Shown: positions 1-10,600 of the stretch, in pieces | Layout: every line of letters begins with the position of its first letter | How positions within the stretch are numbered: the stretch's first letter is position 1 | Origin: Goniomonas avonlea | Taxonomy: Eukaryota; Cryptophyceae; Goniomonadida; Goniomonadaceae | DNA length: 17,213 nt | Reading direction: 5' to 3' | NCBI GenBank assembly: GCA_003573635.1 | Contig: QUTJ01031756.1 | Location: 1-17,213 of the forward strand | Notes under the pieces: generated by a model | What the model was told of the DNA's origin: nothing | Database searches by the model: none | What the model saw: the letters and a program-made list of their open reading frames with translations, nothing else | Made by a program: the position numbers and the translations under genes

Positions 1-6
1 CCTTTG

Positions 7-8
<2 letters not shown>

Positions 9-46
<38 letters not shown>
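9..46 (+). repeat. (TC)19 microsatellite in an intron
   Basis: An uninterrupted TC dinucleotide run of 38 bases. It is followed by more pyrimidines up to a possible acceptor at 64. Similar runs occur in two other introns of this gene, at 1575-1614 and 15357-15391. Confidence 0.95.
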
Positions 47-50
<4 letters not shown>

Positions 51-128
51 CTCCTTCGCCACAGTAGGATCGCATTGTGCCTGTGAGTGGCAGTGACATG
101 GTGATAGCGTGAGAGATTGAGTGAGTGA

Positions 129-260
129 CACTCTAACCTTACAACGCTAGCGAAGCTCAACGGAGCAAAAGTCTCACCTCCAGGGGCGCCTCATGGGTGT
201 GCCATCGAACCCTTGTCACACTCTAACCTTACGCTAGCGAAGGTCAAAGTCTCACCTCCA
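129..260 (+). repeat. Imperfect direct repeat in the upstream intron
   Basis: Two related copies lie at 129-181 and 219-260. Both start CACTCTAACCTTAC, continue through GCTAGCGAAG and TCAA, and end in AAAGTCTCACCTCCA. The first copy carries about 11 extra bases. Each copy has a CTAAC branch-like motif, so the duplication may have copied part of a 3' splice region. I see no coding meaning. Confidence 0.75.
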
Positions 261-388
261 ACCCCGTGGGCGTCACCGGCCACAGGCCAGCCACCGCCGC
301 CTCCGACAGCGCGAGAGAGGAAGTCACAGTCGTTGTCGTTGTCTTTCTGTCGTTGTGACAAGGTCTCCTCACTCCGTCTGGCCTGCAG

Positions 389-624
389 GAGCCGGGGAGA
401 ACGTGCGAATCTTCGTCGATGTCGGGGGGCAGGTCGCAGTCGCTCCAGACACTTTCAACTACCCCCCAAGGTTTCCCCTTACCCCCGAGGAGACGTCAGC
501 TCCGCTGTCGTACGCCTTCGGTGCTGGCCTCTCCTCTGCAGTAGCGGGTTCGATGGCCACCTTCACAGTTCAGGCCGCGTATCCCAGCGGCTCGTTGCAC
601 AGGGCTGGCGGACTGATTTGGGAG
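389..624 (+). CDS. Exon: end of one filamin domain and start of the next (R0/R1)
   Basis: Begins with two bases of a split codon after CTGCAG at 383-388 and ends in GAG before the donor GTCAGT, phase 0. It encodes the C-terminal strands of a filamin-type domain (AGENVRIF, then GGQVAVAP), then from 487 the first half of the next domain. The latter has the GAGL...VAG...FTVQA signature seen again in domains R6 and R22. It lacks the D-x-[FY]-G-N motif. The next exon completes this domain in frame, which supports the junction. Confidence 0.82.
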
Positions 625-1562
625 GTCAGTGGACAGAGCTCATCTCTCTCTCCCTCGCTCTCTCCCTCCTCCTTCCCCGTCTCTCTCCCACTCCCTCCCT
701 CTCACTCCCTCCTTCCTCTAGAGCGAGCCGGTTGCCTGTGTCTGTGTATAAGCACACGTGTACGAGCGCGGGGCACAATTCCGCCATGCACACGCACACA
801 TCCACACACACACACACAAACTACCGACCCCACACTATGCGCGTCGGTCGCTCAACGAATCCTGTGTCCTCATCCTCTCGGGTTTGAACTATCCCTCTCT
901 CCCTCTCCCTCTCACTTGCTCGCTCTCTCCCTCACCTTCCCTCCCTCGCCTCCACTGCCCCCTCTCCCTGGCGAATGCACGACTTCGCAGATGCTATGCG
1001 CGACCCTGCGACAGACGCCAGAACTCTCATAATGTTCACGGTTGAATATTGAGGACCTCCCACACTCTCTACCCTTTGCCTGACCCTTAGACGCTCTGCC
1101 TCTGCCTGACCCTCGCTGACACAGACATCAATGCGCGGCCCCGTCTTGGTGGACCTTACCCCGAGAGTGTTCGACAACGATGACGGGACTTACTTGGTAT
1201 CGTACGTTCCCACGATTGCGGGAGACTACCTAGTAATCATCGAACTGTCTCCGCTGTTTCATCTCGTTGCTGATCGGGCCTACTCGTTGGTTGTTGCTCC
1301 CCAGGCTGCGGTAGCTCCGATGGAGTGTACACTCCGTGGACCAAGTGTTGGTGTCGCTGGTGCCCTTCTCCAGTTTCTGCTCGAGGTGACCTGCTCCGCT
1401 CTCTCTACTCGCTGTCCGCTGTTACCATTCTCTGCCCTCCACTCTGTACTCTTGTCTCCACTCTCCACTCTCTATTCTCACTGCTCGCTACTGTCCGTGC
1501 GCGCTCTTTCTCTACTACTTCTCCGCTCTGATATCTCTCTCTCTCTTCTCTCTCCCTCTCTC

Positions 1563-1617
<55 letters not shown>

Positions 1618-4600
1618 TGCCCTGTGCTCATTCTGCTGTGCTGCTCGTGTCTAATACTCCGAGGGCAGGCACGCGACCGCTATGGTAATCAAGCATCCGC
1701 CTCCCCCAATTTGTTTTCCGTCTCAGTTGCGGGGCCCCAGACCGTGCAGCCCGCCTCAACCCCAACCAGCCACGCTGGCCTGTATTCGGCTAGCGTCCGT
1801 GTTAATGTCACTGGAGTTTACACCATCACTGGCACGTACAGTGGACACATGATGTCCGGCAGCCCCCTGTCTTTCGCCATACGCGCCTCTTCTGCTGACC
1901 TGAGCCGCACGAGGCGTCTCGACGACGGTATCGTCACCGCTGGAATGGTCGCGACCGTGTCACTCCAGGTCGTGGATGTCTTTGGCAACGATAGAACAAC
2001 TGGTGGCTACGGACTCGCTGCCACCGTTGCTGGGCCAGGGTTGGTCGAACCTCGGGCGACCGACCTGGGGTCTGGGCGTTACTCGATCACGGCGTACCTG
2101 ACTCGGGCGGGCGTCTACCATGTGGCTGTCAATCTGCGCAGCGCCGCAGCGCTCTGCGGCAGCCCCTTTGCAGTGGACGTGCGACCCGCAGCAGCACACC
2201 ACTCCGGTGTCGTCGCGCACGGGGCCGGCCTCGCAACCGCTGCTGCAGGCGCTCTTGCCACCTTCCGCGTGGAACCTCGAGATGCTTTCGGGAACCCCGT
2301 GACAGCTGCGCGTGGGGACTTCACCGTCGCGGTCTTCAACGGCCCCCTTCTGTCAGAAAGCATGGTACTTCCGCTGGAGCAAGTGGCAGTCACTGATTCC
2401 TCCGTGGGCGCTGCCTCCGCCTTTTCCGTGGCGTACACCTCGACTGTGGCAGCCACGCACACAGTTGCTGTCCAATTCCAGAACGTGCAAATCGCGCGCA
2501 GTCCGTTTTTGGCAGTCATTACCGCGTCTGTTGCTTCCGCTCTCGAATCGAGTGTCGTGGGCTCCGGCATCCGTGGCGGCATTGAAGGTTCGATTCTGTC
2601 TCTGTTGATCACCGCTTCCGACAAGTACGGCAATCGGCTGGTGACTGGGGGCGAGAAGTTCAGGGTTACTGTTGTTCCAGACCCTATGAAGGTCCTCGAT
2701 GGAAAGGATGGGACCTATACGGCCTCGTACACGCTGACCAAAGCGACAACTGTCGTCACTGTCAGTCTGGGAGGCGCTCACGTCGGTGGCTCACCTTATT
2801 CTCCCAGAATTGTCTCCTCCATCGGCGCTGCCTCGGCTCCCCACAGCTTCGCGTTCGGCTTTGGTCTCTCGCGTGCGACCGCGGGTGTGGCATCCTCGTT
2901 TGTTGTACAAGCTGTCGACAGCAATGCAGTGTACCTCCGCACGGGCACCGCAATGGAAGGCAGCTTCGTGCGAGGGCCGGATGGTTTTGTCGGAAGCGTC
3001 CAGACCGCTGTGAACGTTCGGGACAACTCCGACGGCACGCTCAAGTTTGGGTACGCCCTGACCCTGGCGGGAACCTATTCCCTCGCTGTGAGGATTGCTG
3101 GTCAAGACATCGCTGGGTCGTCGTTTCGCGTCACCGTGGTCCCTGCGTCCACGTCCGCTGCAGCGAGCACGCTGTCCTCTCTCGCTATCACGGCGACCGC
3201 AGGCGTGCCTGCCTCCGTCTCGTTGACGGCGCGTGACGCCTTCGGCAACCTGCGACCTGGAATCTTGGATCAGTTTTTTGTCACAGCCGCAGGCCCAGTG
3301 TCAGTTTCTGGGTCCGTCGCTGACGTGGGCACGGGCATTCATGTCATCACTGTGACGTTGACAGTGAGTGGCAACTACTCGCTGACGACACTGCTCGTGT
3401 CTGACGCTGGCCGCACTGGCACTGGGTCTGGTCGGGTTGCCAAGGTGTTCGTGGTGGCTGCTGCTCCCCACCCGACCTCGACCTTAGCCTACGGTGCTGG
3501 GCTGAAATTTGCAGTGGCTGGGCAGCCTGGGATGGTATGGCTTTCCGCTCGGGACCCCTATGGAAACGTGGCCGTCGGCAAGGATGTTGGTTGGGAGATC
3601 GCCACCGTTCCTCCCGCAAGCGAGACGAGCGCTCAAGGAGCTGCGAACTCTGAGGATGTGATGATGTCGTATGTTGTGACTTGGGCTGGCACGTACTCGC
3701 TCTCGGTGCTCTCCCAAGGGGTCGCAGTAGCAGGGTCTCCCTTCTCTGTGACCGTGACCCCTGCGGAGGCAGTCAGTGAGACATCGTCCCTGTCCCTTGC
3801 CACAATCGCCACTGCCGGTGTGGGGACAGCCCTGACCTTGAACGCGAGGGACAGGTATGGCAACGCAGCCGCTCCTCGCGCGCGGGACTGGATCCTACAG
3901 CTTGTGGGCCCAGTCTCCCTTCTGCTGGACGGCGTCAGTCCGCCGGCTCCTCCTGTTGTGACGTGGGTTCCAAGGGTTGCCGGGGTCTACAACCTCCACC
4001 CACTGCTTCTCGGGGGACCTCTCAAAAATTCGCCCCCTGAGGTGACAGTCTTGGCCGCCGCTGCATATGGCCCGTCCTGCGCCCTGTGGGGGGGCTGGCC
4101 CTCGCTCAACGATGCTGTCGCCGGGGTCGAGCTCGTGCTGCAGCTCCTTGTTCGAGACAAATACGGAAACGACGCGCACAGCACGGGTCTCGCTGTCATC
4201 GCAGCGCACACTAGTGATGCTGGCGCGGTTGTCACCGCTACGCACGGGGTGCCGTCGGCCAAGCAGCCAGCTCGTTTCAGCGGCACAATGACGCGCAGTG
4301 GGCGGTACATCTTCCATGTGTTCTCGCAGGGGCCGCTCTATATGAAACCGTCCCCTTTCAGATTCAATGTCTCTGCTGCAGCGATGTCTCCGAGCTCTTC
4401 ATCGTGTAACGTCCCCCCGTTCGCCACTGCTGGGCTCCCTTCCCGAATCACTATCGTGGGCCGAGATCGGTACGGCAACATTGCCACTGTCAATTCCTTT
4501 GCCCAGCCACCATTGCTGGTCGGTCGAGCCCAGCACAACACTGTTTCCCAGCTTGTCGTCACAGATGAAGGCGTTATTGTTGAATCAGCAACAGCGGCGT

Positions 4601-7600
4601 ACGAGGTGGTGCTGACTTTCACGGTCACTGGAGCGTACGCGACACAGGTGCTTATGAGCGGTGTCAGTCTCCAAGGCAGCGGTGCCGTGGTTCAAGTCAT
4701 GGCAAGCACGCCGCACATCCCCTTGTGTCTCCTCCAAGAGGTCTCGCCCCAAGTTGTTGCTGGTGATCAGTGGCAGTTCGTGGTCCTCGCCTTTGATCGC
4801 TTCGGCAACAAGCTGAGCGATTTCCCTGCCGCGTCCTTGATGCTGACCGGAGACCTCCTCGGCGCCTCTGCCTTTCGGCTGTCTGCGCCGCTCAGCCAGC
4901 GCAGCCCGGGATGGTGGGACGGTGGGGTTCTCATTTCTCGGTCGGGCACCTACAAGATGTCTGTCGTCGGGGACTCGCCCCCCGTTCATGTTTCTGGGTC
5001 ACCGTTCGAACTCACTGTTGCGCCTGCTGCGGCGTTGGTTTCGCACACTGTGGTGGAAAGTGTTGGCCGGTTAGGGGGCAGGGTTGGGGTGGCGTCCACG
5101 TTTGCTCTTATCGCTCGTGACATATTCGGCAACGTGCACACAGGGGGCAAGGAGAACTATACCGTGTCTGTAGAGAGAGTGGACAACAGCACCGCCCTTC
5201 GGCAGCGGACACGTGCCATGGCCGTCGCATTCACCAACCGGCCAGATGGAGCAACAGTGGTCACGTGGACACCAGATAGCGCAGCCTCCTTCCTAGTGCA
5301 CATCCACCTCAACTCGGTGGTGCTCCCGAATTCGCCCTTCACTGCTCTCGGCATCACAAGCTTGGGTGTCCCGAACGCCACTATGTCTTTTGCTCACATC
5401 CCATTCAACGAGCGCCCGCTCCGCTCCACTGCCAGCGTGTTGCCTGCGCAATTCACCCTTCGCGTGGCCGATTCTGACGGTTTCCTCTTCGACTTTCCCT
5501 TGCGGCCACAGCCAGTTCTCAGCGCCGTCCTGGAGGCAGGGCCGACCCCAGTCCTGCCGGTGATGGCGGTGTCTGACATTCGCGACGGCTCGTTCAAAAC
5601 CGCATACACCCTTATGGTCGCAGGGACTTACTCGGTCGCCGTGTACCTCGCTGGCGAGCCCTTTGCCAGCTCTCCTTACGAACTCTTGGTCACCCCGGCC
5701 GCTACCTCCGCGGCGCACTCTACCCTGCCGCCCAACCCCACCGCCACCGCTGGACAGCCAGCGGGGATCCCGCTCATCGCTCGCGATGTGTTTGGCAACG
5801 CGCGAGATCGCGGTGGTGACGTCTTCGTGGTCACGTTGCGGAACCCCACAATGGCAGCAGTCACTGCTCCGGTCAGCGACAACGGCGACGGGTCGTTCCT
5901 CGTGCATGTGTTCCGCACGCTTGCGGCGCAGTACGCTCTGAGCGTATCGCTGTTTGAGAGCGATGGCGGCGAGGCGGCCGGACCGGTGGTGCCGCTGCGT
6001 GTCACCCCGGGGACCACGTCTGTCGGTGAGACCAGGGCCACTGGTACCGGGCTAGGCCGCGCAGTCGCTGGCATGGCAACGACCGTGCTCGTTTTGCTGA
6101 ACGACGAGTACGGAAATCGGGTCAACGCCAGCTTGAACCCGGTGGAGGCGTTCCTCTTCGCGAATGCGACTGGGATGCATCTCAACACCACATCTGCGAC
6201 CGGCGGGGCCCCGGGTCAGGCAGCCGTGACGTACACAGCGAGTGCCAGCGGCCTGTACATCCTAGGTCTCAAGGCTGTCGGCAAACACGTGCCTGGGTCG
6301 CCATTTGCGATCACAGTGGCGGCGGCGGAACCATCAGTCCGACACACGTATGTTCACGGCGCTGGTATCGTCAAGGGGCTGACCTGGAGGGAATCGACGT
6401 TCACGATCACTGCCTACGATTCGAACCGGAACCGGCACGCTGAAGGGGGGTGGGTGTTTGCTGCCTGGTGGCGTGGCCCCGTGTTCGTGCGCGCCTCTGT
6501 GACTGACCTGGGCAACGGGGACTACTTGTCTGCAGTGAACATCACAGTCGCTGGGATGTACAAACTCGACGTGACGTGGCAAGGCATGCACCTCAGTGGC
6601 AGCCCTTTCACGGTGCCGGTTGCCGCCGGTGTGGCTGTCGCGAGTGTCTCGTCAGTCTCGCAGATTGGCGGAGCGGGGTACACCAACACCACGGTGACCC
6701 TTCAGATTGACTCGAAAGACATTCTCGGCAACAGCATCCGGGAGCACCTTGATGTATTTCGCGCGTCAGCCCCAGGCCTCGCGCCCACCAAACCTGTGTA
6801 CAGCGCTTCGAAGCAGACGTACTTGTTGCAGTACGAGACCACTGTTGCCGGCACATACCCAGTCTCAGTCACGCTGTACGGAAAGCACATCATTGGGTCT
6901 CCTGTGCCACTCGTCGTTGTCCCGGCTCGAGTGTCTCCCGCTGCCTCGACATTGGAACCCCCTTGCGACCAAGCCATTCATCCGACAGTGGGGCCCCTGG
7001 CACCACTCTGTGGCGTTGCCACCACCGCGCTGGCAGTTTCGGTCCGACTTCGAGACATGTTCGGAAACCCGACACCGGACCTCGCCGCTCCCGTGACCTT
7101 CGTGCTTCAGAACTCTGCTGATACTTCAGCTCTCGTGCGAGGGACGAGTGTTGCCGCTGGCGCAACTCCTGATCTGCGCCCTCTCCGGTTCAATGCGACA
7201 GCTTCTGGGAATTACACGCTGTCTGTCAAAATTTCCAACGAGACTCTGGGTGGCGGGGCTGTAGGTCTGCTGGTAACGCCGGGCCCTGTGCTCCCCAGAG
7301 TTTCTGGTGCGCGGGGTGCGTGTCTGTCAGCAGCGACTGCTGGGGCCGTATGCAGTATCGAGCTTCTGTCTCGCGACGCGTACGGAAACCTTCGGACAGC
7401 CGGCGGCTTTGATGCGTTCACATTCGTCCTCGCCCCTGTCGCCATCACAGCGACCGCCCCAGCATTTGCCCCAAGCCTGGAGCACAAGACGGGTGGACTG
7501 TACACCCTCACCTCCGTCATCACCGCAGCTGGGTCGTTCAAACTGCGTGTCAACCTTGCTGGACGCAGCATCTCTTCCTCGCCATTCTCGCTAGTGGTGG

Positions 7601-10600
7601 CGAGCGGGCGCGTGAAGCCGTCGGAGTGCACTGCTGGTGGTGTCGGTGTCGTCGGCGGCCTTGCCATGATTTCCTCCTCGGTCACCCTGACAGTGCGCGA
7701 CGCCTGGGGTAACCCGACAAAGAGCAGCGTCGACGTCGTCACCAGCAGCGCCAAGTCGGGCCAGCAGGGCATCATTTTGTCCCCGCGAGACTTGAACGAC
7801 GGCACTTACACGATGGATTTCAGACCAGACCCCGGACAGTGGTCGGTGATTGTGGCGGTGGACGGGATCGCGATCCATGGCAGCCCGTTTGCGGCAACAT
7901 TCGTGGCAGATCTTGGCCCTGTGGCGGCTGAGCGCAGTCTCTTGTTGGGCGACGGTAGCCGTGTTGCGCAGGCTGGTGAGGCCGCGTCGTTCGTTGTCCA
8001 AGCTGCCAACGCAGCGGGGCTTCTCTTCGTCAGCGGTGGGGGGTCAGGCAGTTTCGATCTCACGTCGAGTGAATCTCCTGACGTCGTCGTGCACAGTGAC
8101 TCCCTCTCAGACAAGGGCGACGGCAGTTACAGTGGGAGCTACCTGCTTACACTCGCCGGGGTCTACAGGTTGGTTGTGACACTTGAGGGCAGTCTGGTGT
8201 CTGGGAGCGCTACTACAGTCACCGTCAAGCCGGCTGCGACATCAGCGAGTAACTCTGCTCTGACGTTGGACGCCGCGGCCACAGCAGGGAAGCCTGCATT
8301 GCTGACCCTGACCACGATGGACAGGTTTGGGAACCTCCAGGTCCAGGAGGCCCTCGACGAGATTTCACCCCGATTGACTGGGCCAACGGCCGCCGATGTG
8401 ACCGTAACCCAGGTGCTCCCTGGCGTGCACCGCGTTGGCTTCCTTGTCACGGCCGCCGGAAACTACAGCGTGTCCGTGGCCGTGTCTGGCAGCACCGTCG
8501 GAGGCGGCGCACTCGTGGTCCTGGTCGCTCCCACCGGTCTGGGCGCTCGTGCCTCGTCCGCGTCCCTCGCCAATGTTGGGACAATAGCGGGGACGGTTGG
8601 ATCACCCGAGCTCGCGTCCAGTATTACTCTGCGGCTACGAGATGAGTATGGCAACTCGCTTCTGCCGCTCCCCGACGGAGTAATCGGAGCCATCAACATC
8701 ATGGCAGTGGGCCCGTCCACAGTTGCACTCCACGCAGTGTCATTGGCAGGGGTCACCTTCGCGTCCCTCCGCACCATCACTGTCGCGGGCACGTACCAAG
8801 TTTCTGTGTTGGTGTCTGCAGACCACGCGGCAGGGAGCCCTTTCTCGGCGACGCTCAAGCCGTCAACGGTGCAGCCAGCCCTCTGCGAAGCGACGGGCAG
8901 TGGACTTGGTGTCGCACTCGCATCAACCGCTGCGACGTTCACTCTCTGGCTCCGCGACGAGTTCAACAACGGCGTCGGGTCCGCGTACCGAGAGATCTCG
9001 CTCGCCCTGGACGGTGCAGAGGTCAACTTTGCGCCCTCGCCACGGCCAGATGGCACCTCGGTCGAGCTGGCCTACTGGGTGCGGGGCCGGTGCTCCAACT
9101 GCTCTCTCTCAGTCATGGTCGCGGCGACCCACGTCCCCGGCAGTCCCTTTGCGCTCATTGTCAATCCTGCGGACCCCCCAATGCTGTCCAGAGCGGTGTT
9201 TTCCGCGGCCCAGATCCTATTGACGTTCGATCGGGATACTGACCAAGCAGCGATGGTGGTTCCCGGGCACTGCGGAGTGTGCATGGCCGACGCTACCCTG
9301 GAGCTGATTGGTTCTACCGCAGTGTGCGCCTGGGAGTCGCCTCAGACCCTCGCAGTATCGCTGGGGCATCGCGCAGCAATCGTTCCCGGCTCGTTGGTCA
9401 CTCTGCGGAATTCTACGATTTACGCCGCCGAGGGGATATCTCGCGCGGCGACCGGGTCGATCCGAGTTGCGACCCAAGGCAGCCTGGCGCCCCGTCCTGC
9501 TGTGACCGCACCGAGCCGTGTGGGGGCGTGCGACAGTGTCACCTTGGACGCCTCCCTCAGCGGCGGAGGCGCAGGCCGCGAGCTCTCGTTCCAGTGGGGT
9601 GTGACCCTCGAGCACCCGGGTGACGGTCTGTTGCAGACACTACTGGCGTCGCTCCCGTCCAACACGAGCGTCGTGACTCTACCCAACCGCACGTTGGCAC
9701 AGGGCCGAGTGTACACGGTTTTCCTCCGTTTGGTGAACTTTCTGGGCATCACCGCGGACACCTCAGTCCGAATCCAAGTCGCCGAGGCCGCCGCGCCAAC
9801 AGTGTGGATTCGCGGGCCGTCTGTCCGTTTTGTGCCAGTGAGTTGAATTTTTTTGAGTTTTCTCAGATGCTGGTCGCTCAGTCGTCCGCAGTCTCAGAGG
9901 TTGCTGACGTGTCGGTTTGAGGTTTGAGGTTTAGGGCTCAACCGATACAGAGCAAAATGTCCGAATCAGTGCAAAACAAGACCGCACCCAGCAGAAGGCA
10001 CTGACGCAAGCGCGCTTGCGCTCTGGGGGACAGGGGAAATCAGGCTTGCGAGAGACTGAGAGCGGTGGGAGAGGGAGAGGGAGAGGAGGGGCGGGAGAAT
10101 AAGCGAGTGAGTGCGTGAGAGGGAGGGGGAGTGAGTGAGGGAGTCGGGGGGGGGGGGCTCTCCCTTGGCACTTATATTTTTGTGATGCTCTAACACCCGA
10201 CAACAGGTTCGGCAGCGACACATGTTGCATGCGGAGGCGCGGTTGTCATCGTGCACCTCGAGCGCGAATCTCTTGTTCCAGTGGGACCAAGTGGAGGGCC
10301 CCAGGATCATTCTTGATGCTCGCTCTCGGAATACGTCTGTCATGTGGTTTGACGAGTCCTCCTTTGCCGTTGGCTCGACGTATGTCTTCGAGGTCACCGT
10401 GCTCGTGCAGGGGCTGCAGCATTTGTTCAGGTGTGTCCAGGTTCCTTGTTTTACGTATTTGTGATTTTGTGGTGCGTCACGTGCCACGACTGAGCAAGGT
10501 GTGCGAACACGAGCGCGTGCAGTTATCAGAGGCGTGAGGCACGCACTGGGTCACATGCTCGTGGAGAAGACCATGTGTGGCCTGTGTCATGTGATCCTGG

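Larger units (their letters stand above)
1..388 (+). other. Intron tail upstream of the first visible exon
   Basis: I find no convincing coding segment here. The stretch ends in a pyrimidine-rich acceptor with CTGCAG at 383-388, just before the first filamin exon. A CT microsatellite sits at 9-46, and a possible acceptor (CCACAG) ends at 64. Reading on from 64, each frame either stops soon or fails to supply the one-base phase needed at 389. A very short unresolved exon between 65 and 300 cannot be excluded. The preceding exon most likely lies off the left edge. Confidence 0.6.
487..3765 (+). repeat. Eight-domain super-unit, copy 1 (R1-R8)
   Basis: About 832 coding residues, with two introns inside R1 and R2. 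Position-specific signatures match the later copies. R1 resembles R17 (GAG..., HRAGG, W, RGPV). R5 has a GG-type start in place of TAG. R6 lacks the D-x-x-G-N motif. R7 starts STSAAASTL. R8 has AYGAGLKFAVAG. The boundaries are my reading of the repeat pattern, not an alignment score. Confidence 0.6.
389..9171 (+). other. Filamin-type Ig domain array (one partial plus 25 complete domains)
   Basis: Each unit of about 100 residues runs: [T/V]AG, then A-x-D-x-[FY]-G-N, a GP strand, D-x-GDGTY-x-V-x-Y, [V/L]AGTY-x-[L/V]-x-V, GSPF-x-V-x-V-x-PA. Approximate starts for R1 to R25: 487, 1305, 1891, 2191, 2530, 2821, 3148, 3463, 3766, 4060, 4378, 4708, 5029, 5368, 5701, 6013, 6328, 6631, 6928, 7285, 7609, 7912, 8236, 8536, 8866. 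R1, R6, R14, R17 and R22 lack D-x-[FY]-G-N, and R25 has DEFNN. Known family role: filamin repeats are Ig-like beta sandwiches used as extensible rods or adhesion modules. They are best known inside cells, but here they form an ectodomain. Confidence 0.92.

Noticed and set aside
213-1032. Open frames of about 225 codons at the window start as separate genes
   Set aside because: Only 389-624 of one frame looks like protein (filamin strands). The rest is low-complexity translation of CT and CA tracts or lies upstream of an acceptor.
1624-1668. Methionine at 1624 as the protein start
   Set aside because: The segment before 1669 is intron 3' end. Splicing from 1385 to 1669 restores a complete filamin domain in phase.
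9838-9846. Stop at 9844 as the end of a filamin-repeat protein
   Set aside because: A strong donor GTGAGT precedes it. The next exon continues the REJ module in the same phase.
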